DNA of 64,000 bases, taken from contig JASSKH010000026.1 in assembly GCA_031763025.1 (NCBI GenBank), positions 8,482,408 through 8,546,407 of the forward strand, written 5' to 3'. This DNA is from Macrocystis pyrifera. Taxonomy: Eukaryota; Sar; Phaeophyceae; Laminariales; Laminariaceae. The notes beneath the pieces are model-generated. The model was not told the origin of the DNA. It made no database searches and saw nothing but the letters and a program-made list of their open reading frames with translations. A program made the position numbers and the translations under genes. This document shows positions 21,601 to 31,272 of this stretch, piece after piece (position 1 is the stretch's first letter; every line of letters starts with the position of its first letter).

Positions 21601-22921
21601 TCCTCGTCCCGGGTGCGTTGTTTTGATGTTTCCTGACGCTTCTGATTTCCATTGGGGTAGTTTTCTCACCCAAGTGCCTGAACACGAATTTCGCAGTGGA
21701 TTGGCGTTGGAAAGCATGTCTCACGAGCCTCTCGGATTTCTGAGTGGTTCGTTCACAGGTTCGCAGTTGCGCTGGGCGACTGTCGACAAAGAAGGTTTTG
21801 CGATCGTTAATACGTTCCGGAGGCTCGAATACCTGCTTTGGGGTGGTGTTCATATCTTTACTGATCATCGAAACTTGCAGTACATTTTCAATCCGGAGAA
21901 GTGTGTCACGACGGTCACAAAGACCATGGCACAACGCCTAGAGAATTGGAAGGGTGTTTTAGGACAATACCGCTATGCAATCGAACACATCCCTGGCGAT
22001 CGAAACTGTTGGGGGGATCTGTTGTCTCGTTGGGTCAAAGTTCCTACGGTGCCTGTTCGTTCGGTTGCCGTGCACAGCCCATGTAATGCTGACGATTCGC
22101 TTCCCGCATTGGATGTGATTCGTGCCTCGCAACAAAGGTCTGTCGCTCGTATCGGCGTTGGTGTTCATGAATTTTCGACAACCTTCGGTCAAGCTACCTT
22201 GGCCGATGATGGTTTGTTTCGTGTGCGTGTTGGGGTGCGTGACGTCTTGTGGATTCCGCCGGATGATCTTGCTCTTCAAACTCGTTTGATGGTGTGCGCG
22301 CACATGCGCTCGGCTGGTCACCGTGGTGTGGCGCCGACTTTGTTTCGCCTGAAGGAATATTGTGTTTGGCCTCACATGGATTCTCAGGTTCGCGAATTCG
22401 TTCGCCAGTGTTTGCACTGTGTAGACACGCGTGCAGGTGCACTCATTCCTCGTCCCTACGGAGACACGGTGCATGGTACCGCTCCGGGAGAAGTGGTGCA
22501 CTTTGATTTTTTGTATGTTGGCCACAGCGGGCCCGAAGGTAGCGATGGCCTGCCTGATGAGGATGGTTTCCGATATGTTTTGGTCATCATGGATGATTTG
22601 TCCAACTACGTGGCGTTGGAACCGGCCGAGGCTTGTACAGCCGAGGTCACAGCGAAGCATTTGCTAGCCTGGTGTAAGACTTTGGGGGTGCCGCGTGTGT
22701 GGGTGAGTGATACCGCCACGCATTTCAAGAACAGGGTGCTTGCTTTGTTGAGCGACGCGTTGCACATCGAACATCGTTTTGCTGTCGCTTACACGCCGTG
22801 GTCGAACGGTACGTGTGAACGCATGGTAAAAGAGGTGGTACGTGCTCTGCGTTCCATTCTGTCAGAACAGCGTCGTCAGGTTTCGGAGTGCGTTTACGAT
22901 TTTATGCGGATGCGACGTTGA
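18647..22921 (+). CDS. Gypsy Gag-Pol polyprotein (1424 codons)
   Basis: One long frame starts at ATG 18647, about 200 bp after the 5' LTR. Gag occupies residues 1 to about 300 and ends in a CCHC zinc knuckle (CFECGDPNHYVSDC, about 254-267) within an Arg/Gly-rich tail. The protease has LDSGSA at about 454, with Ser in place of the usual Thr. RT shows the VDD catalytic pair at about 832-834 (WVDDVFFF). RNase H has MFPDASD (about 995) and FTDHRN (about 1080). Integrase has the HHCC finger (about 1220-1265) and catalytic Asp1287, Asp1355 and Glu1390. The frame ends soon after the catalytic Glu, at a deletion junction, so the integrase C-terminal domain is absent. Gag and Pol share one frame with no slippage site visible. 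Confidence 0.93.
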   Translation: MAHTASTPLVVGESLTPPKYGEVWTEQASRVFYAAYLDYEERLQLANAQGVVQHSKVSMGQLIPNYIHRCFEGFYKHQTTMTASELLDAVRQHAGYTTTSNRFDTSRAAADLRRVLSMRRDEKQGGETSVKDRAMMVNSAMEKYFAENHAVHAMYRAQDRSWLPGPAEFVSMALVDGLWPSEFKKYVKGQLTYAAGWKKDPALVMDQIFSAAEQWKFIEAYGRKDAAGAAEPRRQQQQKPKQQQSAKKSFVRVCFECGDPNHYVSDCPKARGGGTAPSSGGRGSSGYRGGRNGGRGRFNHGRGRGGRGGNQLTAGGGTSAVASSTSGAPAAGAAGSGSGSSVAGRAVYVGGAGTSVGAAGARTSPSTERAESVSGAAAGAVAPEPSVYSTSWSGWTADSISSAPAVGGQPWRQVTLGTDQSSTAGEVPVDRSAECLRADLSLPGSVGSLMARVILDSGSALTSIGVGLLQQLSSHFGGADLQIPFENGPQQAKTATGVSVMVTHKTVPIAVSVRTPWGAVKLEPITFAVMPGTDNVVLFGMATMKALGIDVYREALEKLRPRAVPVSTGVETPSYLAARRVTVSVRAFQTEATVDAPEDKAVEHLVDRGPDMFMDPEEERTARERALEDSVQQAEQSGLSVGGATRLREILARRVGAFRRALCGDPPAQVEPMRVQLKQQAKPVKATPRRYEPTKRDWLSKCIAALVFFGFVYHNIQAVWASPAMAVPKKDSFRLVSDYSAVNAQVEKSPGVMPNHEDMGDLLGARFFGKLDLLQGYWQMPLAPEAQDVFTMATSDGLFTPTRVPQGVLNATSYFQGVMTEVLRGLDCKVWVDDVFFFADTEEALLQLLDDILERLENVGLFVAAHKCTFFSRELVWCGKVYSNGVVSHDPARVQGLSEMRRPENAGELMQFLQAVNWLRTSLPRLAETVAPLRDFLEELLVGATRRTKRVARNRVIKDTAWTEDRVRAWNAARGLVAQAVPLHHPRPGCVVLMFPDASDFHWGSFLTQVPEHEFRSGLALESMSHEPLGFLSGSFTGSQLRWATVDKEGFAIVNTFRRLEYLLWGGVHIFTDHRNLQYIFNPEKCVTTVTKTMAQRLENWKGVLGQYRYAIEHIPGDRNCWGDLLSRWVKVPTVPVRSVAVHSPCNADDSLPALDVIRASQQRSVARIGVGVHEFSTTFGQATLADDGLFRVRVGVRDVLWIPPDDLALQTRLMVCAHMRSAGHRGVAPTLFRLKEYCVWPHMDSQVREFVRQCLHCVDTRAGALIPRPYGDTVHGTAPGEVVHFDFLYVGHSGPEGSDGLPDEDGFRYVLVIMDDLSNYVALEPAEACTAEVTAKHLLAWCKTLGVPRVWVSDTATHFKNRVLALLSDALHIEHRFAVAYTPWSNGTCERMVKEVVRALRSILSEQRRQVSECVYDFMRMRR

Positions 22922-23193
22922 ACGTCACCGCTGATCTGAAGGATGTTTTCCAACATTCCTTTGCGCAGGGTGAATGCCGCATGAATGCTTTGGTGCATGT
23001 GGCCGAAGATGATGCCAACGAGGTGATTGTCTTGGTCGATTGGGATGGTTTCGAAGCAGAGGAGCGCACGTGGGAGTCTTTGCGGTCGATTTATTCTGCT
23101 GCGCCTGAATTCGTCGTGAAGGAATTGCGCAAATTACGGATGACCCGTGCGCTCAAGATTAAAATTGCTTCAGAGTTCAGCATTGATTTGTGA
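22888..23193 (+). pseudogene. Gypsy Pol C-terminus with chromodomain
   Basis: This is the tail of the same polyprotein, shifted by one frame and lacking its own ATG. RLRFYADATLNV leads into a chromodomain, seen as VIVLVDWDGF, RTWESLR and a C-terminal helix (APEFVVKELRKL). Chromodomains on gypsy integrases bind modified histones and steer insertion into heterochromatin. The jump from the integrase Glu region to this point implies loss of several hundred bases at about 22889, breaking the frame. Confidence 0.8.
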
Positions 23194-23271
23194 TTTGCCG
23201 CATGCGATTTCGTCTTGGTTTTTTGGTTTTGTCAAGCTCGTTCGTGTCGAGTGAACTCGCTTTGGGGGTGC

Positions 23272-23503
23272 TGTAGCCAAAAGATACCAAGCCGTGGAGG
23301 TTTCAGTGTAATCGCATGTGTGAGTGGAGCAGTGGCCGGGGATCCTGTGTGATGTCCCCTAGCCACCTGGCTCGTGGTCCGATGAGGATCACTCCGTGAT
23401 AATACAAGCTCTAAGAACAAGACTTACTGAGTGCGAGGCCAGCGAGACTGGTGGAGTCCCTCGCTGGAAGCCCTCTTGCTGATATCATCTGGCAGAGGCC
23501 ATA
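23272..23503 (+). repeat. 3' LTR of the gypsy element
   Basis: 232 bp, matching the 5' LTR at all but one position. It is preceded by TTTGGGGGTGC as polypurine tract and followed by the GGGC target copy and the rest of tandem unit copy 2. Confidence 0.92.
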
Positions 23504-24793
23504 GGGCGCGCTTACGTGTGGCGTGCGTTCACACCTCAACATTTTTCACAGCTACTCCCAATAGTTGGGAGTAAAGCAAAGTATGTTCGAGAAAATACTG
23601 CTCTTATTATCGTAGGTACTTCGTACACTCGCAGTATTTCGGGGGGTTTGCACTCGAGATACTGCGAGTACTCGCAGTATTTTGAGGTTCTGTCGATACT
23701 ACTTCGTATACGACCTTTCGGGCTCGCACTAATGCGGGGTTCGCTACTGCTGCTGGCGTGGATACCCCCTGTTGCGCTTCAAGTGTCTCGGGGTTCTGTA
23801 CCGCGGGTACTACAAGTATTCTAGTCTACAGTAGCAGTATTTCGTCCGTTCGTAGTGTTCGTACTGCTATACTTCTGCGAGACTCAGTACACGCAGTAAT
23901 GAAATACCCTCAATATGCCCAGTATACTTCGAGTGAGTAAGATGTATACTTCAACCGTCTGTGCACCGCGTCGACAATTCTCAGGCCCAGCGTTCGGCAC
24001 CAAACACACCTATTAATAGATATTCCTACACGAGTGGGAGTTGGAGCAAACCACTTTCGCTGGAGACAACTTGAGTACTTGAAGCAGTCTGGCAATATTT
24101 CAAGATGCGGATGTGCGAGGAATATATATGCATGTACTGCGAATACTCTCAGTATCTCGAGGTTCTGTACTGCGCATATTGCCTTTACTCCAAGTATTTC
24201 GTGTTTCGATATACTACTGCGGGTACATACTTTCCTGTATTCTCGGGGTTCGCTCTCTCATTACTCTCAGTATTTGGGCCTTCTCAGTGCTGGCAGTATT
24301 TTTGCCGCCAGTACTCCAATATTCTTAGTGCTCGGACTACGATTTGTTCTCGCCGAGCATTTATCTGTGAAAAACCTTGATGTTACCCTGAGCACCAAGA
24401 AACATTTATTTTGGGGGAACATATTTATATACATTGTACCAGTATGTATGTGATGTACCTTACTCAACCGGTCTCAAAAGTATTATGGCGCGACCTCGAC
24501 CTCGCGCAACTTTTTTGTACGAATTAACTTAATCGCCGCGAGTCGGCTGGATCAATATATCCACTTATCGCTACCCTATTATATATTATTGTTGTAGTAA
24601 TTATTCCACACTATTTCCGCGAACAGTATAATAGTATGTCCTCAAAAATATGTAGTGTGTGTTCTTCACGTTAAAATGATGGGTGGATGCAGGTACTACT
24701 TCTACACAAGTGTGCAGGGTTGCATACGAATATTTTTTCGCTCTTGCTCCACTCCCCTATTCATACGACACCTCCCGGAGGGGAACCTTGTAC

Positions 24794-25013
24794 ATGCTAT
24801 AAATAATAGCGGTGCTTTACTTGTACAATTCCGTGTCATACGTGCGTGCTGCGTGCTCTCGCATTATATACGAACAGTGACAAATACAAAAAAAAAGCGG
24901 TGATTTATGTGCGTCCCCTTCCACAGCTACTCCGTACCATACACGCGCGTGTGCGTGCTGGGAGCTCGCATACGATCAATCACAAAAACAGCATACCGGC
25001 CCACGGCAACAAT
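24794..25013. other. Short non-coding stretch
   Basis: Nothing recognisable lies between the end of the large tandem unit and the start of the next tandem array. Confidence 0.4.
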
Positions 25014-25690
25014 GGCCTACAACAAGAAAGGACGACAGACAACCTACGCTTCTAACCCACTACACACCAGTTCGAATCAAGACCAACAGTGAAACTGACT
25101 CCTCGATACCTACAACCTACGGTACCCACTATTTATAGTGCCAAAACCAAACATTATATATATAGTGTCAAAACCAGAAGAAAGTCTTAGAGCGGCAATC
25201 CCTATGGTACGAGTATGTGCTTCCTACGTACTTCCTCAATACTCACTACATTACGACGATAACGGCCCAAGTCAACAACGGCCTACAACAACAAAGGACG
25301 ACAAACAACCTACCCTTCTAACATACTACACACACACTGTACAGGTCGAAACCATACAAACAACCCACCTTACCTTCTTATATATACAATGCCATTACAA
25401 CAGCAATTTAGTGTCCATAGTGTCCTTAACGAGGCCAGTAAATTCTCATCCGACAGTGTGAAGAGTTTCGTCGTCCATCGCGAGTAAAGATCGGCCTACA
25501 ACAAAAAAGGACGACAGACAACCTTCTCGATACCTGCATGATTACGACGATAACGGCCCGCGACTACAACGGCCTCCAACAACAACGGACGACAGACAAC
25601 CCATGGGACCCCCCTTCTAACCCACTACACAGGTCGAATCAAGACAGTGATACTGACTTGATACTGACTTCTTCTTACCTACGACTGCCC
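25014..25690. repeat. Degenerate tandem array, four copies
   Basis: The motif GGCCTACAACAAnAAAGGAC with the following CAGACAACCT recurs at 25014, 25278, 25492 and 25569. It is often followed by CTTCTAACCCACTACACA and a GGTCGAATCAAGAC-like stretch. Spacing varies (264, 214 and 77 bp), so the array has lost parts of its units. No coding role is visible. Confidence 0.65.
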
Positions 25691-25706
25691 ATAGTGTTGA
25701 TAATGA

Positions 25707-26901
25707 GACGACCGACAAACAGACACCGGCTCCATCCGCCCTTTACCCTTTCTACCACCGAATGAGAACAACAACTGCTTCTTCAACGCCGCCATCGCCT
25801 CCGCTATAGCTGCTTGGGAAGGACACCCTCTCCCCAACCCAACCATGGCAACACCGGCTGGAGCCATCTTCTTCTCCGCTCTTGCAGTTGTGCACGCCTG
25901 CATGTTCGACGGCAAGCCTCTCCAGCGCACCCTCTTGGTAAGTTCTTGCTTGTTGTGTTGTCTACATCTCGTCGTTATGATAACTCCCAATACTTCCCGA
26001 CGCCTGCAAATACCGCTATCCATACTACGTTTTGTGTTTTCATGTGTCTTCTAAACGTTTTCATCGTATTACTTCGTGCGGTATGCGTCGCATTCCTTTG
26101 CTGTATGCAGGATTCTTTGGCTCAAACACGTGACAACATCCTTGGGAGTAGCGGCCTACCAGGCGCAGGATCTGTTATGGGATCGCCTGGCTCCATATTA
26201 TACGAAGCGATCACCCTTCGACCTGACGATCAACTCCACCCCAACAGCGGATGGCCAGGTGACGTCGAGGAACGCCATGCTCGTATCATGTACACTCGGA
26301 CGGCTCTCGGCTTCAACTGGCACTACACTACCGATTGCCATATCGAGGATCATGGCCATATCGAGATTACAGGATCCCAATGTGGACGATGACGAGATCC
26401 TGCACCAGTCTTGATTCCGCACGGACCACCCCAGTCACTCCAGGATGCTGTCAATGCCTTCTTCCTGACCGGAGCCGCCTCCGACTTCTCATTTCCTGGA
26501 CCTACCTGCTCCGTGCCCCCCCTGCGGCAAGAGCTGCGCCCGGAACATCAGCGCGCCCATAAGGTCGATTCTTCCTTGAAGTGCGGACAACGCCCCAGAT
26601 CGCGTATTCTTCGCGTCTGCACGTGTCGGTACATCTACGAGGACGCCGGAGAGCCGCCGGCGCCGTCACCCATTTTGACGATAGGCGTTCAATACTGCCT
26701 CGTAGCTGTCATCTACTCCTTTCCGAATCATCTCGTGACCCAGTTGCGTTGCAGTGGGCGGTGGTTGAAGTACGACTGTGTATACTCGGGGGGAGTACCA
26801 CGTCTTGCGACGATTTCGACAGTGACTGGTATCGTGGTTTCCAGCATATATACGATGTCTATCTTCGGAAGTCTATGACCTTGCCTGCTCACCAGAGTTA
26901 G
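25707..26901 (+). pseudogene. Decayed spliced gene, product unrecognised
   Basis: An open frame from 25707 encodes FFNAAIASAIAAWEGHP and continues through Met25845 as a hydrophobic segment ending in LQRTLL, where a canonical donor TTG|GTAAGT lies at 25938. The matching acceptor TGTATGCAG| is at 26110 (173-bp intron). After it the most protein-like frame (ILWLKHVTTSLGVAAYQ ... DDDEILHQS) is not in phase with the first exon. The coding signal then shifts again at about 26412 (LIPHGPPQSLQDAV) and at about 26640 (VTHFDDRRSILPRSC). Three frame changes indicate a pseudogene, or sequence errors in a real gene. No domain recognised. Confidence 0.4.
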
Positions 26902-26932
26902 GATCAAAGGTTGTCCTGCCGACGACGCCACT

Positions 26933-27211
26933 TGTTAGGATCAAAGGCTGAGGTACACTTTGTATCCCTGGACAGGTCTGCCTTTTAAGTCAGTAATCGT
27001 TGGTACTCACGTGTGTTGCTTGCTTAGCTATAGAAGAAGAGCAGTTTTATTCCTTTCGTGCACGCGGAGACTGAGACTAAGCTCGTGCGTCTCTGGAAAA
27101 CCCCTGGTTTTCCATCTAAGATACGCCTTCCAAGTACTACAAATACGTTCCCAGTGCCTGAACCCAGGTAATTACCGGGCTTTCAACCTCATACAAAGCA
27201 GTATCATAACA
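26933..27211 (-). repeat. LTR of the TGTTATGAT family
   Basis: Reading minus, this 279-bp block starts TGTTATGATACTGC and ends GATCCTAACA. It matches the two LTRs of the TRIM at 57801-58501 along its length. Just past its end is AGTGGCGTCGTCGGC, a primer-binding-site-like stretch starting TGGCGTCG as in the TRIM. It is therefore the 5' LTR of a truncated minus-strand element, or a solo LTR with part of the interior. No second LTR is nearby. Confidence 0.75.
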
Positions 27212-28343
27212 CCAGCCTCAAACGACAGCATACCGTAGTGCTAGCGACCAGGAACGCGCAAGTCAGGAACGCTCGGAGATTTTCGAGCCAACTAGACAAG
27301 CACCGATAATGCGTCCGCCTTACCGAAGTATTGGCCACCACGACGTGGCAGCGCGGCTGTGCCCTGCCAACGCCATTCCGACGTACCACCGCCTTAAGCA
27401 TCTCACGTATTCTTCACATGTGTGTAAAACTTTTTGATTTTTCTGTTCGTGTGATATAGTTTCTGCGATTAGGACTCACGCTGACACAACCGTCCGTCAC
27501 CGGTTGTTGCACGACGCGTTGAGGCCTGCGAGACTAAAAATGGTGTACCATTGTCATGTCGCCAATTTACGGTGCGAAAAAATAAAACGAGGTGATCAGC
27601 ACACACCAAACCCAAGTTATATGACGTTTCTGTCAAGGTATATCGTTTTTTAGTAAAAATACAATGTCTGGTATAGTTTAGAATTACGAACATACGAAGG
27701 GTTAGGGTTAGATAGGTTTTGCAATCTGGGAGGCAGGATCTTTGTAATTTGCGCAGGGCGGTCTGCACTTCGGAATGGTCGTCCGCAATTGAGAAATTTC
27801 CTCGTTCGATACGGCCAGGTTTGGCCCGTTTTGGCTGCGGTTTGGGGTCAGGATTAGGGATAGGGATGGGGTTAGAGTCAGGGGTTGGTCTGGGTCTTCG
27901 CCCGTACCTTGATCCCAACAGGAACCAAAATACTTGAACAGCCTACCAACCTGATTTTCCTACCTCCCAGATTGTCATGGTATCCTCCAAGCGTACCTGT
28001 TATTTCTGAAGAAATCTTTTTGCGTTTCGTGCGCTTGCGTTTACTCAGACCACGGCACCGCGGGCGAGCCCGTCGCGAGAGAATTTCCATACCTCCGTCC
28101 AACCTTTTATTAAATGGTAGCACCTAGGGAACAGCATGACAACCCTTGCCTTGCTGTACAATTAACATTTAATAGTAGGTTTGGTGCGAAGTACGAATAC
28201 GAAGGCCGACATATATATCTGAAAACCGCAACGAACGGGGAAAAAGCAGCGTGCACGTATCATAGACATATTATACGAGTATACAAGGGTTCCGCATGGG
28301 TGCCAGCATTCGTCGGTACCCATGGTTCGGATAGGAAAGTATT
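27212..28343. other. Non-coding, degenerate telomere-like repeats
   Basis: No gene is supported. GGTTAGGGTTAG occurs at about 27699-27710, and a looser series of GGGTT/GGGAT units at 27840-27895. These look like diverged interstitial telomere repeats. Confidence 0.45.
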
Positions 28344-28830
28344 CAGGGCTCTTCGCGGGTCAGGTCAAACCCCACGGGTCTGACCGTGGGGTCTGACCTG
28401 ACCCGACCCGCGAAAAAAAAAGTTGAGGTGTGTTGACTCGACCCGACCCGACCCGACCCGACCCGACCCGACCCGACCCGTGAGATTTAAAGAACTGTTG
28501 ACGTGGCCCGACCCGACCCATGAGATTTTTGAAAATCTCCTGACCCGACTCGACCGGACCCGACCTGCGAGATTTCAAAACCTGTTGACCTGAGCCGACC
28601 CGACCTGCCACCTTCCGACTGACCAGCCAGAAACGGGTTTCATGCGGGTCGGGTCAACTGGCCCCATGACCTATCTCACGGGTCAACGACGAAATCTCAC
28701 GGGTCCCAAGATACAAACCTCAGCCTTGGTACGTTGGTCGGCTGGTTGGTCCTTGTGGTCCCTCGTACTTTTCCGAAAATGTCGTACGGTCGTGTTCTGT
28801 TTTTTCTATTTTTTCTATTTCTTTGGAGCG
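28344..28830. repeat. GGGTC-rich array, copy I
   Basis: Arrays of the decamer GACCCGACCC (complement GGGTCGGGTC) alternate with GAGATTT(C)AAAA-type spacers in units of roughly 40-45 bp. The non-array flank at 28739-28830 (CGGCTGGTTGGTCC ... TGTTCTGTTTTTTCTA) is present in inverted form at 57440-57530, so this is a dispersed element and not a simple satellite. Confidence 0.75.
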
Positions 28831-29693
28831 TTTTGCCGTTGTTGTTCTCACATTGACTCATCGCCACAATATAATGCATTCTGTGGCCGCAGGACAGGCC
28901 CCAATATCTCTGGAGTGGAACAATACCTCGGTAGAAATAAAAACAACAACAATAATACACATGATAACTGAAGCACATCTAGACCTCAGACAAGAATAAA
29001 AAGTGAGGTCCGCGCACGTACGTATCAGGTACATGCGGTACGCTGTACAAGTCGCCACAGAAACCGAGAAGACCGCATACTACAGGAAGAAATAGACAGG
29101 ATGAAAAAAACAACTCGACGTCGAAAAATCGAAAACGAAGCCGAAATAATCAAAAATCAAAAAGTGACTCTGCTGAGAAAAAAAATCAATTCAAGCAAGA
29201 AAGCAAGAAAGCAAGAAAGGAAACACACAAGAGAATGCGCGGATTTTCGCAGATTGCGGGGTCGTAAGCTGCGCGAAGGGTGTAGAGCAGAGATAAGAAC
29301 CAAGAAACAAGCATACTTACTCCGCCATTAAGAACACCAGAGAAGCAAAAAAGAAAATAATAGACAAAAAAACGAAAAGGAAGACGACGAAGCAAAGCCA
29401 AAAGAAAAAGCAGATAGCAAAATGCAAAAAGGAAGATACAGACAGAGACACAAGGCGGGGCAAACGGGAAAAAAGGAAAGTGGAAAAAAATAAAAGGAAA
29501 AAAGGAACCAAAAGGGGGCGGGGAGGAAAGATAGTACGAAAGGCAGGCACTGGTGCATACAGACACGCAAAGTTGCCCGGGTGGCACCATGGTTGTTTCT
29601 CGGGCCTCAAAGAAGGGAGCGCATCATGACGATGATGGCGATGATGGCTATACCCAGGCGTCAGTCCGTTGGGCAGACCGCCTCCCCCTCCCC

Positions 29694-29694
<1 letters not shown>
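28831..29694. other. A-rich low-complexity region
   Basis: From 29085 to 29530 the plus strand is strongly A/G-rich (AAGAAAG, AAAAAGG tracts). This creates artificial Phe/Ser-rich open frames on the minus strand. No gene is supported. Confidence 0.5.

Positions 29695-29748
<54 letters not shown>
29695..29748. repeat. Poly-C tract, 54 bases
   Basis: An uninterrupted run of 54 C, preceded by CCCCTCCCCTC. Two similar runs lie at 42187-42217 (31) and 43891-43971 (81). Poly-Gly and poly-Pro frames here are artefacts of the run. Confidence 0.9.
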
Positions 29749-29751
<3 letters not shown>

Positions 29752-31272
29752 CCCCCCCTTTTCGCCCCTGCCATTCTGCGCACGTGCATTGGCGTCAACG
29801 GCTGCAGTCGCGGTTGTGTGTGCGCTTGTGAAAAGCCCACGATGAAAAAGGCACACACCCGCACTCTGCCGGGCGGCTACTTTTGGGTATGTAATCGGTT
29901 ACCTTTTACCAGTAGCCCAAAGACTAAGACCTTAACGAATAGCGTCTATCAGCAGGACATGCCATTGGGTCGTTGGTCGTGAATTCGAATCTCACGTCCA
30001 CCATGAAAACGGTTTTTAAAGAAAGTGAAATTTCCTCATGTCAAGAATATGATAAAACACTCTTACTCGGTCCCCAGAGATTGTTAAGAACTGCCGACTA
30101 GGAATGTACGGCAGTAGAAATCTCCATATGGAAGAAACGTAAGTTACTCGGAATAATCTCCGCTAAAGCAGGAAAATAAAACAGGAGCCTGCTTGGCTCT
30201 CCTGATCCCGCTCGGATGTAATCCCATTTGGCACCCGTCTCCCACCTACAAGGTGCAGAAACATATTTTTCCCTCCGCAAGAGCCGCCGGAGGCCGTGGG
30301 CGCGAAGCGCGAACCGTAAACGGGCAGAAATCGTCAAACGGTAAAACATCGTCGGATGCAATAAAAGAAAAAAACGTCGCAGCCCGGGAACTGAACCCAG
30401 TATCGAAATCATGGTGATGGGCACCATAGACCGCGGAGCTATATCCCCCTCCTCCACCCCACCCCCTCCGCGTTTTGGTTAGGCTATTTATAGTCGCAGT
30501 ACCATGTACAGAGAACAGGAAAATTACTCGAACACTATTGTATCTACAAAGTGGCACACGTACGGCCCCATTCGAAAACCAAGGACCCCGCTGTTGCGAA
30601 GGGGGGAGGGGGAGAGAGGGTTATAAGGCTCTTAACCCCCCCCCCAGAGAGTATTATATATATTATATATGGGTTGGGTTGGCGTCGGTTGGCAACGGCC
30701 CTGTAGAACATGCCGCTCACTACGTGAGCTAGACATCCAGGGTACCGTTTTTTTTTTTTTTTTTTTTTTTTTTTTCTGGCGGTCGCCCACAGCTGGTCGT
30801 CTAGTTAGATCATTTGTGCGAGGTAAGGAACCTTTACCCTGCACAAGGGAATTGATCGTATCACGTAGTGTTCAAGGTAAGGCACCCAAGAGGCAGTTAC
30901 ATAGTACCCCCCATTGCTGTCTCTGGAAGTGGCCACACCGGAAATTAAACTAACTCATTGAAGCTGTCATCCATATGCAAGTCCGCCTCACAAGCGGTTC
31001 TTAGTAGGATGCAGCTCACCCTTCATGCGACTCGCCGGACACCTCACGGCGCTTCGCGCTTGGTGCAAGCAATGTCTGCCTGGTCGGTGAAAACCCGACA
31101 TGCTCCGTCCCGGCATTGTAGGGATGCGAGGGTCTATGGTCATACGACTACGGCCATGCATGAGATCGAGAACATCTCTCCTATCGAGTACACCTCCCCC
31201 AGAGAGCATCGGAACGAACCAAATGGAATATTATTTGCCTCATGAATTGGTGCTGATTGGTTGTGGGAAACG
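29749..31272. other. tRNA-like relics and poly-T tract
   Basis: Two tRNA-derived relics are visible. On the plus strand at 29960-30005 a GTGAATTCGAATCTCAC arm (B-box-like) is followed by GTCCACCA. On the minus strand at 30450-30375 an A-box-like TAGCTCCGCGGTC precedes a good T arm (CTGGGTTCAGTTCCCGG), then a run of seven T as a Pol III terminator. Neither folds into a full tRNA, because the acceptor stems do not pair. A 28-base T run lies at 30748-30775. No protein gene is supported. Confidence 0.4.

Larger units (their letters stand above)
18208..23503 (+). mobile_element. Young Ty3/gypsy chromovirus, internally deleted
   Basis: The element has two 232-bp LTRs (18208-18439 and 23272-23503) that differ at one base, and is flanked by a 4-bp duplication GGGC (18204-18207 and 23504-23507). 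The interior encodes gag-pol in order Gag, protease, RT, RNase H, integrase, then a chromodomain in another frame. Near-identical LTRs mean recent insertion. The integrase C-terminal part is missing, so the copy is non-autonomous. A G-rich tract precedes the 3' LTR (TTTGGGGGTGC), as a polypurine tract should. I could not identify a primer-binding site. Confidence 0.93.
16169..24793. repeat. Large tandem unit, copy 2, with nested insertions
   Basis: This begins where copy 1 ends, with the same start motif, and finishes with the same CCTCCCGGAGGGGAACCTTG near 24790. Compared with copy 1 it carries about 500 bp extra at 16810-17300, a roughly 465-bp insertion around 17676-18125 with the SINE-like element, and the whole gypsy element 18208-23503. 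Without those it matches copy 1 in order: 16169-18207, then 23504-24793. Confidence 0.75.

Noticed and set aside
20053-22660. Several long minus-strand frames opposite the gypsy polyprotein
   Set aside because: They are shadows of the strongly coding plus strand; none has a motif of its own.
25014-25690. Possible CRISPR-like array from regularly repeated 30-bp motifs
   Set aside because: Spacing is irregular (77-264 bp), units are degenerate and the genome is eukaryotic.
29317-29856. Long Gly- and Pro-rich open frames on both strands over the poly-C tract
   Set aside because: They exist only because a 54-base C run has no stop codons. Flanking parts are A-rich low complexity.
30375-30450. 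Possible functional tRNA with CAT anticodon
   Set aside because: The T arm and A box are good, but the acceptor and anticodon stems do not pair and position 33 is not T. Reported only as a relic.
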